Of a stretch of DNA of 64,000 nt, positions 42,308 through 50,430 are shown one piece after another. The DNA comes from Vulcanimicrobium sp035943995. GTDB lineage: Bacteria; Vulcanimicrobiota; Vulcanimicrobiia; Vulcanimicrobiales; Vulcanimicrobiaceae. Position 1 is the first letter of the stretch. Every line of letters starts with the position of its first letter. The position numbers and the translations under genes are program-made. A model generated the notes under the pieces. That model did not search any database. It saw only the letters and a program-made list of their open reading frames with translations, and had not been told where the DNA came from. The stretch lies in contig DASZBS010000006.1 in assembly GCA_035943995.1 (NCBI GenBank), positions 1-64,000 on the forward strand, read 5' to 3'.

Positions 42308-43923
42308 CCGAGACCGCGCACCTGGACACGTTCGCCCGCGATCACCTCCCGCCGCGCGACCAGTGGCCGGAGTTCCTGTACGAGTTGCCCGAGCTGCAGT
42401 ATCCGGCGGCGCTGAACTGCGCGGCGGAGCTGCTCGACGCGACGGTCGCGAGGGGGCTCGGCGACCGGCCCGCGATCGTCACCCTGCAGCGCCGCGTCAC
42501 CTACACCGAACTGCTGGCGGAAGCGAACCGCATCGCGAACGTGCTGCTGAGCGATCTCGGTCTCGTCCCCGGCAATCGGGTGCTGCTGCGCGGTTTCAAC
42601 AACGACGTCATGGCGGCGTGCTGGCTCGGCGTGGTGAAAGCCGGGTGCGTCGTGGTGACCACGATGCCGCTGCTGCGCGCCAAGGAGCTGGTCGACGTCA
42701 TCACGGCCGCGGAGATCACGCACGCGATCTGCGACAAGCGCCTCCTCGACGAGCTCGACGCGGCGCAGCCGTCGTGTCCGAGCCTGACGACCGTCGTGAT
42801 CTCGCACGACGACGGGCCGGGAACCCTGTCGGCGCGGATGAAGAGCCACCGCGACACGTTCGACAACGTCGACACGGCATCGGACGACGTGTGCATGATC
42901 GCGTTCACGTCGGGCACGACGGGCCGGCCCAAGGGCACGATGCACTTCCACCGCGACGTGCTGGCGATCTGCGACACGTTCCCGCCGTCGTCGTTCGCGC
43001 CCACGCCGGACGACGTGTTCGTGGGAACGCCGCCGCTGGCGTTCACGTACGGTCTGGGCGGCGCGCTGCTGTTCCCGCTGCGCGCGGGCGCATCGACGGT
43101 GCTGCTGGAGAAACCCACGCCGGACGCGCTGCTCGACGCGATCGCGCGGTTCGGCGCTACCGTCTGCTTCACGGCACCGACGTCGTACCGCGCGATGGCA
43201 CCGCTCGCCGACCGGGCGAAGATCCGCACGCTGCGCGCGTGCGTCTCCGCGGGCGAGACGCTGCCCGTCGCAACCCGCACGCTATGGGAGACCGCGACCG
43301 GCGTGCGCATCATCGACGGCATCGGCTCGACGGAGATGCTGCACATCTTCATCGCGGCGTCCGGCGACGCGATTCGGCCCGGTGCGACAGGCAAGCCCGT
43401 GCCCGGCTACGTCGCGTGCATCCTCGACGACGACGGCAACCCGCTGCCGCCCGGCAACGTCGGCCGGCTCGCGGTGAAAGGCCCGACCGGCTGCCGCTAC
43501 CTCGCCGACCCGCGCCAGCGCGAGTACGTGCAGCACGGCTGGAACCTCACCGGCGACGCGTACCTGCTCGATGACGACGGCTACTTCTGGTACCAGGCGC
43601 GCACCGACGACATGATCATCTCGTCGGGCTACAACATCGCCGGACCGGAAGTCGAAGGGGCGCTGCTCGAGCATCCGCGCGTGGTGGAGTGCGCGGTGGT
43701 CGGCGCGCCGGATGAAGCGCGCGGCACGATCGTGAAAGCGTTCGTCGTGCTGCGCGACGGTGGCGGCGACGACGCGCTGGCCGCCGAGCTGCAAGACTTC
43801 GTCAAGTCGCGCATCGCGCCGTACAAGTACCCGCGCGCGATCGAGTTCGTCGCCGAGCTGCCGCGCACGCAGACCGGCAAGCTGCAGCGCTTCAAGCTGC
43901 GCACCGCGGAGGCACGCACATGA
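42304..43923 (+). CDS. Aryl-CoA ligase (2-aminobenzoate/benzoate-CoA ligase family)
   Basis: AMP-forming ligase of 539 residues that activates an aromatic acid with ATP and CoA. It has the P-loop-like A3 motif FTSGTTGRPKGTMHFHRDV, LAFTYGLGGALLFPL, the adenylate motif GIGSTEMLHIFIAA, GDAYLLDDDGYFWYQARTDDMIISSGYNI and the catalytic Lys in RTQTGKLQRFKL. The domain order and IGSTEMLHIF are those of benzoate and 2-aminobenzoate ligases. It supplies the CoA thioester for the first enzyme of the operon. The ATG overlaps the dehydrogenase stop by 4 bases. Confidence 0.93.
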   Translation: MTETAHLDTFARDHLPPRDQWPEFLYELPELQYPAALNCAAELLDATVARGLGDRPAIVTLQRRVTYTELLAEANRIANVLLSDLGLVPGNRVLLRGFNNDVMAACWLGVVKAGCVVVTTMPLLRAKELVDVITAAEITHAICDKRLLDELDAAQPSCPSLTTVVISHDDGPGTLSARMKSHRDTFDNVDTASDDVCMIAFTSGTTGRPKGTMHFHRDVLAICDTFPPSSFAPTPDDVFVGTPPLAFTYGLGGALLFPLRAGASTVLLEKPTPDALLDAIARFGATVCFTAPTSYRAMAPLADRAKIRTLRACVSAGETLPVATRTLWETATGVRIIDGIGSTEMLHIFIAASGDAIRPGATGKPVPGYVACILDDDGNPLPPGNVGRLAVKGPTGCRYLADPRQREYVQHGWNLTGDAYLLDDDGYFWYQARTDDMIISSGYNIAGPEVEGALLEHPRVVECAVVGAPDEARGTIVKAFVVLRDGGGDDALAAELQDFVKSRIAPYKYPRAIEFVAELPRTQTGKLQRFKLRTAEART

Positions 43924-44309
43924 CGATCGTCCAACCGCCGGGCTGGCCGCGCCCCAAAGGCTTTTCGTGCGGGATCAGCGCGAACGGCACCATGATCTTC
44001 GTGAGCGGCCAGATCGGATGGGACGAACGCGGTCGCTTCACAGCGAGCGACATCGCCGGTCAGGTCCGGCAAGCGCTGCGTAACATCGTGACCATCCTTG
44101 CCGCAGCGGGCGCGCGCCCGGAACACGTCGCGCGCCTGACGTGGTACGTTACGGACAAGCAAGAGTACGCTGCCGCACAGCGCGAGATCGGCGAAGCGTA
44201 CCGCGAGGTCATGGGGCGTCATTTCCCGGCGATGTCGGTTGTCGCCGTCTCGGCGCTCCTGGAAGATGAAGCGAAGGTCGAGATCGAGGCGACCGCGCTG
44301 CTCGGGTGA
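43920..44309 (+). CDS. ridA: RidA family enamine/imine deaminase
   Basis: A 129-residue YjgF/YER057c/UK114 protein that speeds hydrolysis of reactive enamines and imines to ketones and ammonia. Marks: FVSGQIGWDERGRF, QVRQALRNIVTILAAAGARPEHVARLTWYVTD, and AMSVVAVSALLEDEAKVEIEATAL. In the canonical family an Arg near the trimer interface binds the substrate carboxylate; the matching region here is LTWYVTD and the Glu-rich end. As last gene of the operon, it may release ammonia from the 2-amino-enoyl-CoA product of anthraniloyl-CoA attack (inference). Confidence 0.9.
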   Translation: MTIVQPPGWPRPKGFSCGISANGTMIFVSGQIGWDERGRFTASDIAGQVRQALRNIVTILAAAGARPEHVARLTWYVTDKQEYAAAQREIGEAYREVMGRHFPAMSVVAVSALLEDEAKVEIEATALLG

Positions 44310-44338
44310 CGCGGCGGCCGGGCGGGAAAGCTGACCAC

Positions 44339-44557
44339 ATGGAAGACGATCGTTCGAACGAGCGCACCGAGACCGACGAGCGCGTCGCCGAGAACCGAAC
44401 GCCGGCTCAGCGCGCGCCCGTCTCGCGCGACGACGATGCCGCCGTGGATCCGAGCACGGGGTTGCCGCCCGGCACGCACGACGACGACCGGTCTCCGCTT
44501 GACCGCGGCAAGCCGCTGGATCCGTTCGGCGGCAAAGCGCCGAGCGAGCGCATCTAA
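44339..44557 (+). CDS. Small highly charged hydrophilic protein
   Basis: A 72-residue protein rich in Asp, Glu, Arg and Pro (MEDDRSNERTETDERVAEN...DRGKPLDPFGGKAPSERI), without Cys, Trp or any hydrophobic run, so it is probably disordered. No family is recognised. The ATG at 44339 has a GGGAAAG stretch about 9 bases upstream; an alternative GTG at 44306 overlapping the ridA stop would add 11 residues. It could be a stress-type small hydrophilic protein, but function is unknown. Confidence 0.5.
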   Translation: MEDDRSNERTETDERVAENRTPAQRAPVSRDDDAAVDPSTGLPPGTHDDDRSPLDRGKPLDPFGGKAPSERI

Positions 44558-44594
44558 GCCGGGTCTGCCCCTGCGGCGGCTGGACGGCAACAAA

Positions 44595-44637
44595 CCTGAC
44601 ACGCGCTGTCAACATTGCCACGGTACGATCCTGACAC
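44595..44637 (+). promoter_or_regulatory. Repeat-containing regulatory region before DNA glycosylase gene
   Basis: CCTGACAC occurs twice (44595-44602 and 44630-44637, 35 bases apart), and the first forms part of an inverted repeat TGACA-N5-TGTCA (44597-44611). The gap of 95 bases is more AT-rich than its surroundings and should hold the promoter and an operator; I cannot name the regulator. Confidence 0.35.
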
Positions 44638-44652
44638 ACGAAAGGGGTCGAC

Positions 44653-45537
44653 ATGCAGCTCGAAACGCGGCGGGCGTTCACCATCGTACCGGAGGGGCCG
44701 TTCTCGCTGCGCGAGGCGGCGACGTTCGGGTTCGGCCAGCGCTTGGAGACGTCGTGGGACGGCGTCATGCGGCTCGCATTCTGCACGGACGGCTACGCCG
44801 AGCACGCCGGCGTGGAAGTCCGCCAGGACGAACGCGGCGTGCACTGCATCGTCCACGGCGACGCCGACGTCGACGCGGTGCGGCGTCAGGTCGCGCGCGT
44901 GCTGTCGCTCGATTACGACGGCGAGGCGTTCGCGCGCATCGGCGACCGCGATCCGGTGATCGCGCGCCTGCTCGCCGCGGCGCCGGGGCTGCGGCCGCCG
45001 CTCTTCTATTCGCCCTACGAGGCGGCGGCATGGGCGGTGCTCAGCGTGCGCCGCGTGCCGAAGCAGATGGCCGAGGTTCGGCGGCGGCTCAGCGAGGCGT
45101 TCGGCGCGACGTTCGAGCTTGCCGGCGAGCGCGTTGCGGCGTTCCCGACGCCGGACCAGCTGCTCGTCGTCGACGCGTTTCCGGGCATCTCGGCGGACCG
45201 CCTCATGCGGATGCACGGCGTAGCGCGCGCGGCGCTCGACGGGTTGCTCGACGTAGCGCGCATCCACTCGCTGGGACCAGAAGCATCGATGGCCGAATTG
45301 CAGCGTATCAGCGGCATCGGGCCGTTCTATAGCGCGCTGATCGTCATTCGCGCGAGCGGCTTCGCCGACGTCTTGCCGCACGAAGAGCAGAAGGCGCTCG
45401 CGCTGGCGGGCGAGCTCTACGGTCTCGGCGGACCGGCTACGAGCGAGCAGTTCGCCGGGATCGCGGAGTCGTGGCGGCCCTATCGTACATGGGCGGTCGT
45501 GCTGCTGCGCGCCGCAGCGTCGCGGCTGACGTCGTAA
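44653..45537 (+). CDS. DNA-3-methyladenine glycosylase 2-type (AlkA-like, HhH-GPD)
   Basis: Base-excision repair glycosylase of 294 residues with an N-terminal AlkA-like beta domain (1-95) and a C-terminal HhH-GPD domain. The hairpin and following helix are LQRISGIGPFYSALIVIRASG, then FADVLPHEEQKAL. In E. coli AlkA the catalytic Asp lies in the PDD of that last motif; here the position reads HEE, a Glu-containing variant. Alkylated purine removal is the likely role. An AAAGGGG ribosome site precedes the ATG at 44653. Confidence 0.85.
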   Translation: MQLETRRAFTIVPEGPFSLREAATFGFGQRLETSWDGVMRLAFCTDGYAEHAGVEVRQDERGVHCIVHGDADVDAVRRQVARVLSLDYDGEAFARIGDRDPVIARLLAAAPGLRPPLFYSPYEAAAWAVLSVRRVPKQMAEVRRRLSEAFGATFELAGERVAAFPTPDQLLVVDAFPGISADRLMRMHGVARAALDGLLDVARIHSLGPEASMAELQRISGIGPFYSALIVIRASGFADVLPHEEQKALALAGELYGLGGPATSEQFAGIAESWRPYRTWAVVLLRAAASRLTS

Positions 45538-45553
45538 ACTGCTCGTCTGGCAC

Positions 45554-45691
45554 GTGAAGCTTGGAAACGCACAGCAGTTCGGCAAGGTGCCGCGGACGTG
45601 CGGCAGTATCGAGCATCGCTACGCGAAGCTCGCGCTCGTTGCGTTCGACGGGAACACGTTCCAGCTGCTTCCCGGAGCGCAGAAGCGCTAG
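45554..45691 (+). CDS. Possible small protein (45 residues)
   Basis: GTG at 45554 opens a frame of 45 codons ending with TAG at 45689-45691, encoding a protein-like sequence with KLGNAQQFGKVPRTCGSIEHR and ALVAFDGNTFQLLPGAQKR. Codon third positions are mostly G/C, like neighbours. It fills the 150-bp space between the glycosylase and the convergent dioxygenase gene and overlaps the latter's stop by 4 bases. It could also be a remnant of a larger gene. There is no good ribosome site. Confidence 0.3.
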   Translation: MKLGNAQQFGKVPRTCGSIEHRYAKLALVAFDGNTFQLLPGAQKR

Positions 45692-46236
45692 TCGAACGCT
45701 GCCGGCTTCGTGTCGTAACGCGAGTACGCGACGCGCGACGTACCGTCTTCGTCGAATTGACGGCATGAGTCGATCGGTTTCGCGTAGACGTGCAGCGTCA
45801 CCGCGCGCCCGTCGCAGGCGCCAACGCGGTGCACGGAGAGGTGTCCGCTGCGCATGTCGATCTCGCCCTCGCGCAGCGTGCGCGTGCTCGTGCGCCGCAG
45901 GTCGCACGGCGCGTTCTCGAAGCCGTCGGGGTACGCGACGCGGAAGTTCTCGCACGTGATCGAGCCGGTCTGCAAGACGAACGCGCAGTCGGAGTCGGCG
46001 TGGTCGTGGATCGCGGAGCGCGCGTCCTTTTCCCAGCAGATCGCGATCAGCTCGAACGCTAAGTCGCGGTGCACGAGGTTGCGCGTATACCGGCCCGGGG
46101 CCCAAGTGAGGTAGGGCGCCAGGGTGCGCTCGTCGATCCGCACGCCGCGCAATGTTGCGGCGACGCGCACCGGCTGCAAAACCTCGCCGAGTGCGCTTAG
46201 CGCGACGGCGAGGTCGTCGATCCCGTGGAGCGTCAT
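45688..46236 (-). CDS. Cysteine dioxygenase type I family
   Basis: Non-haem iron cupin of 182 residues that oxidises cysteine to cysteine sulfinate. The three iron His are visible: HDHADSDC (two) and HRVG (one), and LHVYAKPIDSC follows. The family's Arg/Tyr contacts may be in GRYTRNLVHRD and SRYDT. The ATG at 46236 has AGGAGG 3-4 bases upstream. Product sulfinate breaks down to sulfite, which would be a substrate for the SorAB-like pair at 61.9-63.4 kb. Confidence 0.85.
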   Translation of the reverse strand: MTLHGIDDLAVALSALGEVLQPVRVAATLRGVRIDERTLAPYLTWAPGRYTRNLVHRDLAFELIAICWEKDARSAIHDHADSDCAFVLQTGSITCENFRVAYPDGFENAPCDLRRTSTRTLREGEIDMRSGHLSVHRVGACDGRAVTLHVYAKPIDSCRQFDEDGTSRVAYSRYDTKPAAFD

Positions 46237-46318
46237 GGCCCGGCCCTCCTACGGAAACGAGAGATGCTACTTCGCGCGAAAGGGTCCTTCGGAAGCAAGC
46301 TCTGCCGGCCGGCTTCGG

Positions 46319-47041
46319 TCAGGCGGCGACTCGCCGCCCGATCCGGCGCGCACAGAAGTGGCCCAGCCGAGCGGCGTTCGACGCGCTGACCTCTACGTCG
46401 AATCCGGCCCGCCGCAAGAACGCGCCGAGCGCAGGGCCGGTACAGTTCCATTGCCGCGCAATGTCGCGCCGCGCCGGATCATCGTCGTCGCGCGCGAGCT
46501 CGTGATACTCACCGACGATCTCGTCGACCATGTCGAGCTTCCGGCTGGTGAACAAGATCGGCCATTCCGACCCCTCGCAATCGAGTTTGAGCAGCCGAAC
46601 GCTGCGGCGCGCCGTGAGTGCGTCTTCGACGACGCGGTCGAACGCGAGCGACGGAACGGTCCCGTCGCGCCCGTCCCAGCGAACCTTGCCGCCGCCCGTG
46701 TTGACGAGCCCCTCCGACGTGGTGGGATAGGCCGAGATGTGCGCACGCCCGAGCGGTTGGTCCGAGCGCCCGACGGCGGCGAGGCGGAGCGCAACCGCCG
46801 GCCCCCATGCACGCAGATTCTCACGCGCGAGCGCGAGGTTGTCCGCATCGGCGTCGTATGCCGCGACGAACCGGGCCCCCCGCGCCAACGCGTACGTCGC
46901 GAATGCGCCGATGTGACAGCCGATGTCGATGACGGCGTCGGAAGCAGAGAACGGTCCGCACGGACCGTACTCGCGCTCGCTCATCACCGTATTCCAGATC
47001 CCTTCGTCCATCGTGGACGGTCGAAACCGCACTGGAGCCAT
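46319..47041 (-). CDS. FkbM-family methyltransferase
   Basis: SAM-dependent O-methyltransferase-type protein of 240 residues: VIDIGCHIGAFATYALARGA (SAM motif I), VAAYDADADNLALARENL, then the FkbM-specific LLKLDCEGSEWPILF. The last 80 residues hold a GFDVEV strand. Such proteins methylate sugars, lipids or small metabolites; the substrate is unknown. The ATG at 47041 has GGAGGGTG 4-5 bases upstream; GTG 47047 is a less likely start. It is divergent from hutU and upstream of cysteine dioxygenase on the same strand (82-bp gap), so an operon is possible. Confidence 0.83.
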   Translation of the reverse strand: MAPVRFRPSTMDEGIWNTVMSEREYGPCGPFSASDAVIDIGCHIGAFATYALARGARFVAAYDADADNLALARENLRAWGPAVALRLAAVGRSDQPLGRAHISAYPTTSEGLVNTGGGKVRWDGRDGTVPSLAFDRVVEDALTARRSVRLLKLDCEGSEWPILFTSRKLDMVDEIVGEYHELARDDDDPARRDIARQWNCTGPALGAFLRRAGFDVEVSASNAARLGHFCARRIGRRVAA

Positions 47042-47058
47042 GCCCACCCTCCGCCGAG

Positions 47059-47071
47059 CTCAACGGTTGAG
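47059..47071. promoter_or_regulatory. Palindromic operator candidate CTCAACGGTTGAG
   Basis: Perfect inverted repeat CTCAAC-G-GTTGAG in the 157-bp gap between the FkbM gene and hutU. It differs at two central bases from CTCAATAGTTGAG at 36733-36745 in front of the aromatic-CoA operon. CAAC at 47080-47083 may form a second, wider-spaced half-site with GTTG. It sits just upstream of the FkbM ribosome site. Confidence 0.5.
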
Positions 47072-47198
47072 TTAGGGTACAACAATAGCGCTTCGGGCAT
47101 ACTTTGGCAAGGACTCGTCACCACGTCGCGCGTTCACGGGAGCGCGACAAGGAGCCGTCCCGCTCCGGCCGGGAGTATCCCGTTCGGAGGGCACCCGA

Positions 47199-48863
47199 TT
47201 GGTTCACGAACTCGCTCGCACGATCCGCGCGCCGCGCGGGACCGTGCTGCGCGCGCGCAGCTGGCAGACCGAAGCCGCGCTGCGCATGCTGATGAACAAC
47301 CTCGATCCCGACGTCGCCGAACGGCCGGACGACCTCGTCGTATACGGCGGCATCGGCAAGGCCGCGCGCGACTGGCCGTCGTTCGACCGCATCGTCGCCG
47401 AGCTCGAGCGCCTGGGCGACGACGAGACGCTCGCGATCCAGTCCGGCAAGCCCGTCGGCGTGTTCCGCTCGCACCCCGACGCGCCGCGCGTCGTGCTCGC
47501 CAACTCCAACCTCGTGCCGCGCTGGGCGACGTGGGAGCACTTCCACGAACTCGACCGCAAGGGCCTGATGATGTACGGCCAGATGACGGCCGGCTCGTGG
47601 ATCTACATCGGCTCGCAAGGCATCGTGCAAGGGACGTTCGAGACGTTCGCCGAGCTGGGCCGCAAGCATTACGGCGGCGACCTCGCCGGCCGGTGGATCC
47701 TCACCGCGGGGCTCGGCGGCATGGGCGGCGCGCAGCCGCTCGCCGCGACGATGGCGGGCGCGTCGATGCTCGCGATCGAGTGCGATCCCACCCGCATCGA
47801 GAAGCGGTTGCAGACGCGCTATCTCGACAAGCGCGCGGACTCGCTGGACGAAGCGCTCGCGCTGATCGACGAATCGAAGCGCACGAAGATCCCGGTGTCG
47901 GTGGGTGTCGTCGGCAACGCCGCGGAGATGGTGCCCGAGCTGCTGCGGCGCGGCGTGCGGCCGGACGCGGTGACCGATCAGACGTCGGCGCACGATCCGG
48001 TGAACGGCTATCTTCCGGCCGGCTGGACGCTCGAGCAGTGGCGCGAGCAGCGCGCACGCGATCCGCAAGGTGTCGCGGAGGCGGCGAAGCGGTCGATGGT
48101 CGTGCACGTGGAGGCGATGCTCGCGTTTCATCGCATGGGCGTACCGACGTTCGACTACGGCAACAACCTGCGCCAGATGGCGTTCGATACCGGCTTGCAA
48201 GACGCGTTCGCGTTCCCGGGTTTCGTGCCGGCGTACATTCGGCCGCTGTTCTGCCGCGGCATCGGGCCGTTTCGCTGGGTTGCGCTTTCCGGCGATCCCG
48301 AAGACATCGCGAAGACCGACGCCAAAGTGAAAGAGTTGCTGCCGAACGACACGCACCTGCACCGGTGGCTCGACATGGCGCACGAGCGCATCGCGTTTCA
48401 GGGCTTGCCGGCGCGCATCTGCTGGATCGGATTGGGCGACCGCGACCGCGTCGGGCTCGCGTTCAACGAGATGGTCGCGCGCGGCGAGCTGAAGGCGCCG
48501 ATCGTGATCGGGCGCGATCACCTCGACAGCGGCAGCGTCGCGTCGCCGAACCGTGAGACCGAAGCGATGCGCGACGGCAGCGACGCCGTCAGCGACTGGC
48601 CGCTGCTCAACGCGATGCTCAACGTGGCGGGCGGCGCGACGTGGGTGTCGATCCATCACGGCGGCGGCGTCGGGATCGGGTTCTCGCAGCACGCCGGCGT
48701 GGTGATCGTCGCCGACGGCACCGACGCGGCGGCGAAGCGCATCGCGCGCGTGCTCTGGAACGATCCGGCGAGCGGCGTCGCGCGCCACGCCGACGCGGGC
48801 TACGAAGACGCGCTCGCCGCCGCGCGCGAGCACGGGCTGCGCCTGCCGATGCATCTTTCGTGA
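47199..48863 (+). CDS. hutU: Urocanate hydratase
   Basis: NAD-dependent urocanase, second step of histidine breakdown: urocanate to imidazolonepropionate. The 554-residue protein has YGGIGKAARDW, QSGKPVGVFRSH, NLVPRWATWEHF, MTAGSWIYIGSQGIVQGTFETF, the NAD-binding GLGGMGGAQPLA and DQTSAHDPVNGYLPAGW with active-site context, plus GNNLRQMAFDTG. The start is TTG 47199 with GGAGGG 7 bases upstream. The first gene of the hutUH operon; hutH starts inside its stop codon. Confidence 0.97.
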   Translation: MVHELARTIRAPRGTVLRARSWQTEAALRMLMNNLDPDVAERPDDLVVYGGIGKAARDWPSFDRIVAELERLGDDETLAIQSGKPVGVFRSHPDAPRVVLANSNLVPRWATWEHFHELDRKGLMMYGQMTAGSWIYIGSQGIVQGTFETFAELGRKHYGGDLAGRWILTAGLGGMGGAQPLAATMAGASMLAIECDPTRIEKRLQTRYLDKRADSLDEALALIDESKRTKIPVSVGVVGNAAEMVPELLRRGVRPDAVTDQTSAHDPVNGYLPAGWTLEQWREQRARDPQGVAEAAKRSMVVHVEAMLAFHRMGVPTFDYGNNLRQMAFDTGLQDAFAFPGFVPAYIRPLFCRGIGPFRWVALSGDPEDIAKTDAKVKELLPNDTHLHRWLDMAHERIAFQGLPARICWIGLGDRDRVGLAFNEMVARGELKAPIVIGRDHLDSGSVASPNRETEAMRDGSDAVSDWPLLNAMLNVAGGATWVSIHHGGGVGIGFSQHAGVVIVADGTDAAAKRIARVLWNDPASGVARHADAGYEDALAAAREHGLRLPMHLS

Positions 48864-50419
48864 GCGCACCCGCGGCGCCGCGCGCGACCGTGTCGCTGCG
48901 CGCCGGCGAGCTGCGCGCTGCGGACGTGCGCGCGCTGCTGTGCGACGACGCGCTGTTCGCGCTCGATCCCGGTGCGCGCGCGGCGGTCGACCGCGCGGCT
49001 GCCGTGGTCGCGAACATCGCGGCGCAAGACGCGAGCGTCTACGGCGTCAACACGGGCTTCGGCAAGCTCGCGCAGACGCGTGTGCCGCGCGAGAAGCTCG
49101 CCGACTTGCAGCGCAACCTCGTCGTGTCGCACGCGTGCGGGGTCGGGCCGCTGCTGCCGCGCGAGGTCGTGCGCCTCGTGCTTGCCCTCAAGGTGAACTC
49201 GCTCGCGCGCGGCTACTCCGGCGTGCGGTGGACGGTCATCGAGACGCTGCTCGCGTGTCTTGAACGCGACGTGTTGCCCGCGATCCCCGGCCAAGGCTCG
49301 GTCGGCGCGTCGGGCGATCTCGCGCCGCTCGCGCACCTCGCCGCGGCGCTCATCGGCGTCGGCGACGCGGTCGCCGGCGGTCGCCGGCTCCCCGCGACCG
49401 AGGCATTGAACGCCGCCGGGATCGCGCTGCTCGAGCTGCGCGCGAAGGAAGGGCTCGCGCTGCTCAACGGCACGCAGGTGTCGACCGCGCTCGCTCTGCG
49501 CGGGTTGGTCGGCGCGGAAGACGTGCTGGCTGCATCGCTCGTCGCCGGCGCGCTGACGATCGAAGCCGCGCTCGGCAGCATCACGCCCTTCGATGCGCGC
49601 ATCCATGCCGTGCGCGGGCACGCGTCGCAGAGCGACGTCGCCGCGGCCGTGCTCCGCCTGATCGAAGGCAGCGAGATCAACGAGTCGCACCGCGATTGCG
49701 GCCGTGTCCAAGATCCGTACAGCCTGCGGTGCATCCCGCAGGTGCTCGGCGCGTGCCTGCGCACGCTGCGCGACGCCGCGGCGATCCTCGTCGACGAGGC
49801 GAACGCGGTGTCCGACAACCCGCTGGTGTTCCCGGCCGGCGACGGCGCCGGCGACGTGATCTCCGGCGGCAACTTCCATGCCGAGCCCGTCGCGCTCGTC
49901 GCCGATGCGCTCGCTGTGGCGATCGCAGAGATCGGCAACATCAGCGAACGGCGATGTGCGCTGCTGGTGGATCCGACGTTCAGCCAGCTACCGGCGTTTC
50001 TCGCGACCGATCCGGGGCTGGAGTCCGGTTACATGATTGCGCAGGTCACCGCAGCCGCGCTCGCGTCGGAGAACAAAGGTCTCGCGCATCCGGCCAGCGT
50101 GGACAGCATCCCGACGTCAGCCGGACAAGAAGATCACGTCAGCATGGCGACGCACGGGGCGCGCCGGCTCGACGACATGCTGCGCAACGCGGCGAACATC
50201 GTCGCCGTGGAACTGCTGTCCGCCGCGCGCGGGATCGCGTTTCGCCGCCCGCTGCGCACCTCGGCGGCGCTCGAAGCGGTCCTCGCCGAGATCGCGCCCG
50301 ACGGCGGCGGCACCGGCGACCGCTATCTCTCGCCGGAGATCGAACGCGTCGCCGCACTCGTGCGCGCGGGCCGCTTCACGCCGCTGGTCGCCCAGCTATT
50401 TCCGACGACGGCGCGCTGA
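48860..50419 (+). CDS. hutH: Histidine ammonia-lyase
   Basis: Deaminates L-histidine to urocanate. The 519-residue protein has YGVNTGFGKLA, the MIO cofactor-forming ASG triad in GSVGASGDLAPLAHL, LLNGTQVSTALA, RVQDPYSLRCIPQVLGA, SDNPLVF, and GGNFHAEPVAL. The tail SPEIERVAALVRAG is typical. The start GTG 48860 overlaps the hutU stop (GTGA). Length and motifs indicate an active enzyme. Confidence 0.97.
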   Translation: MSAPAAPRATVSLRAGELRAADVRALLCDDALFALDPGARAAVDRAAAVVANIAAQDASVYGVNTGFGKLAQTRVPREKLADLQRNLVVSHACGVGPLLPREVVRLVLALKVNSLARGYSGVRWTVIETLLACLERDVLPAIPGQGSVGASGDLAPLAHLAAALIGVGDAVAGGRRLPATEALNAAGIALLELRAKEGLALLNGTQVSTALALRGLVGAEDVLAASLVAGALTIEAALGSITPFDARIHAVRGHASQSDVAAAVLRLIEGSEINESHRDCGRVQDPYSLRCIPQVLGACLRTLRDAAAILVDEANAVSDNPLVFPAGDGAGDVISGGNFHAEPVALVADALAVAIAEIGNISERRCALLVDPTFSQLPAFLATDPGLESGYMIAQVTAAALASENKGLAHPASVDSIPTSAGQEDHVSMATHGARRLDDMLRNAANIVAVELLSAARGIAFRRPLRTSAALEAVLAEIAPDGGGTGDRYLSPEIERVAALVRAGRFTPLVAQLFPTTAR

Positions 50420-50430
50420 CGGTCAGGGGA

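Noticed and set aside
47042..47198. HutC-type operator before hutU
   Set aside because: I found no TGTATAGACA-like GntR site; the only clear palindrome is the CTCAAC-GTTGAG one.
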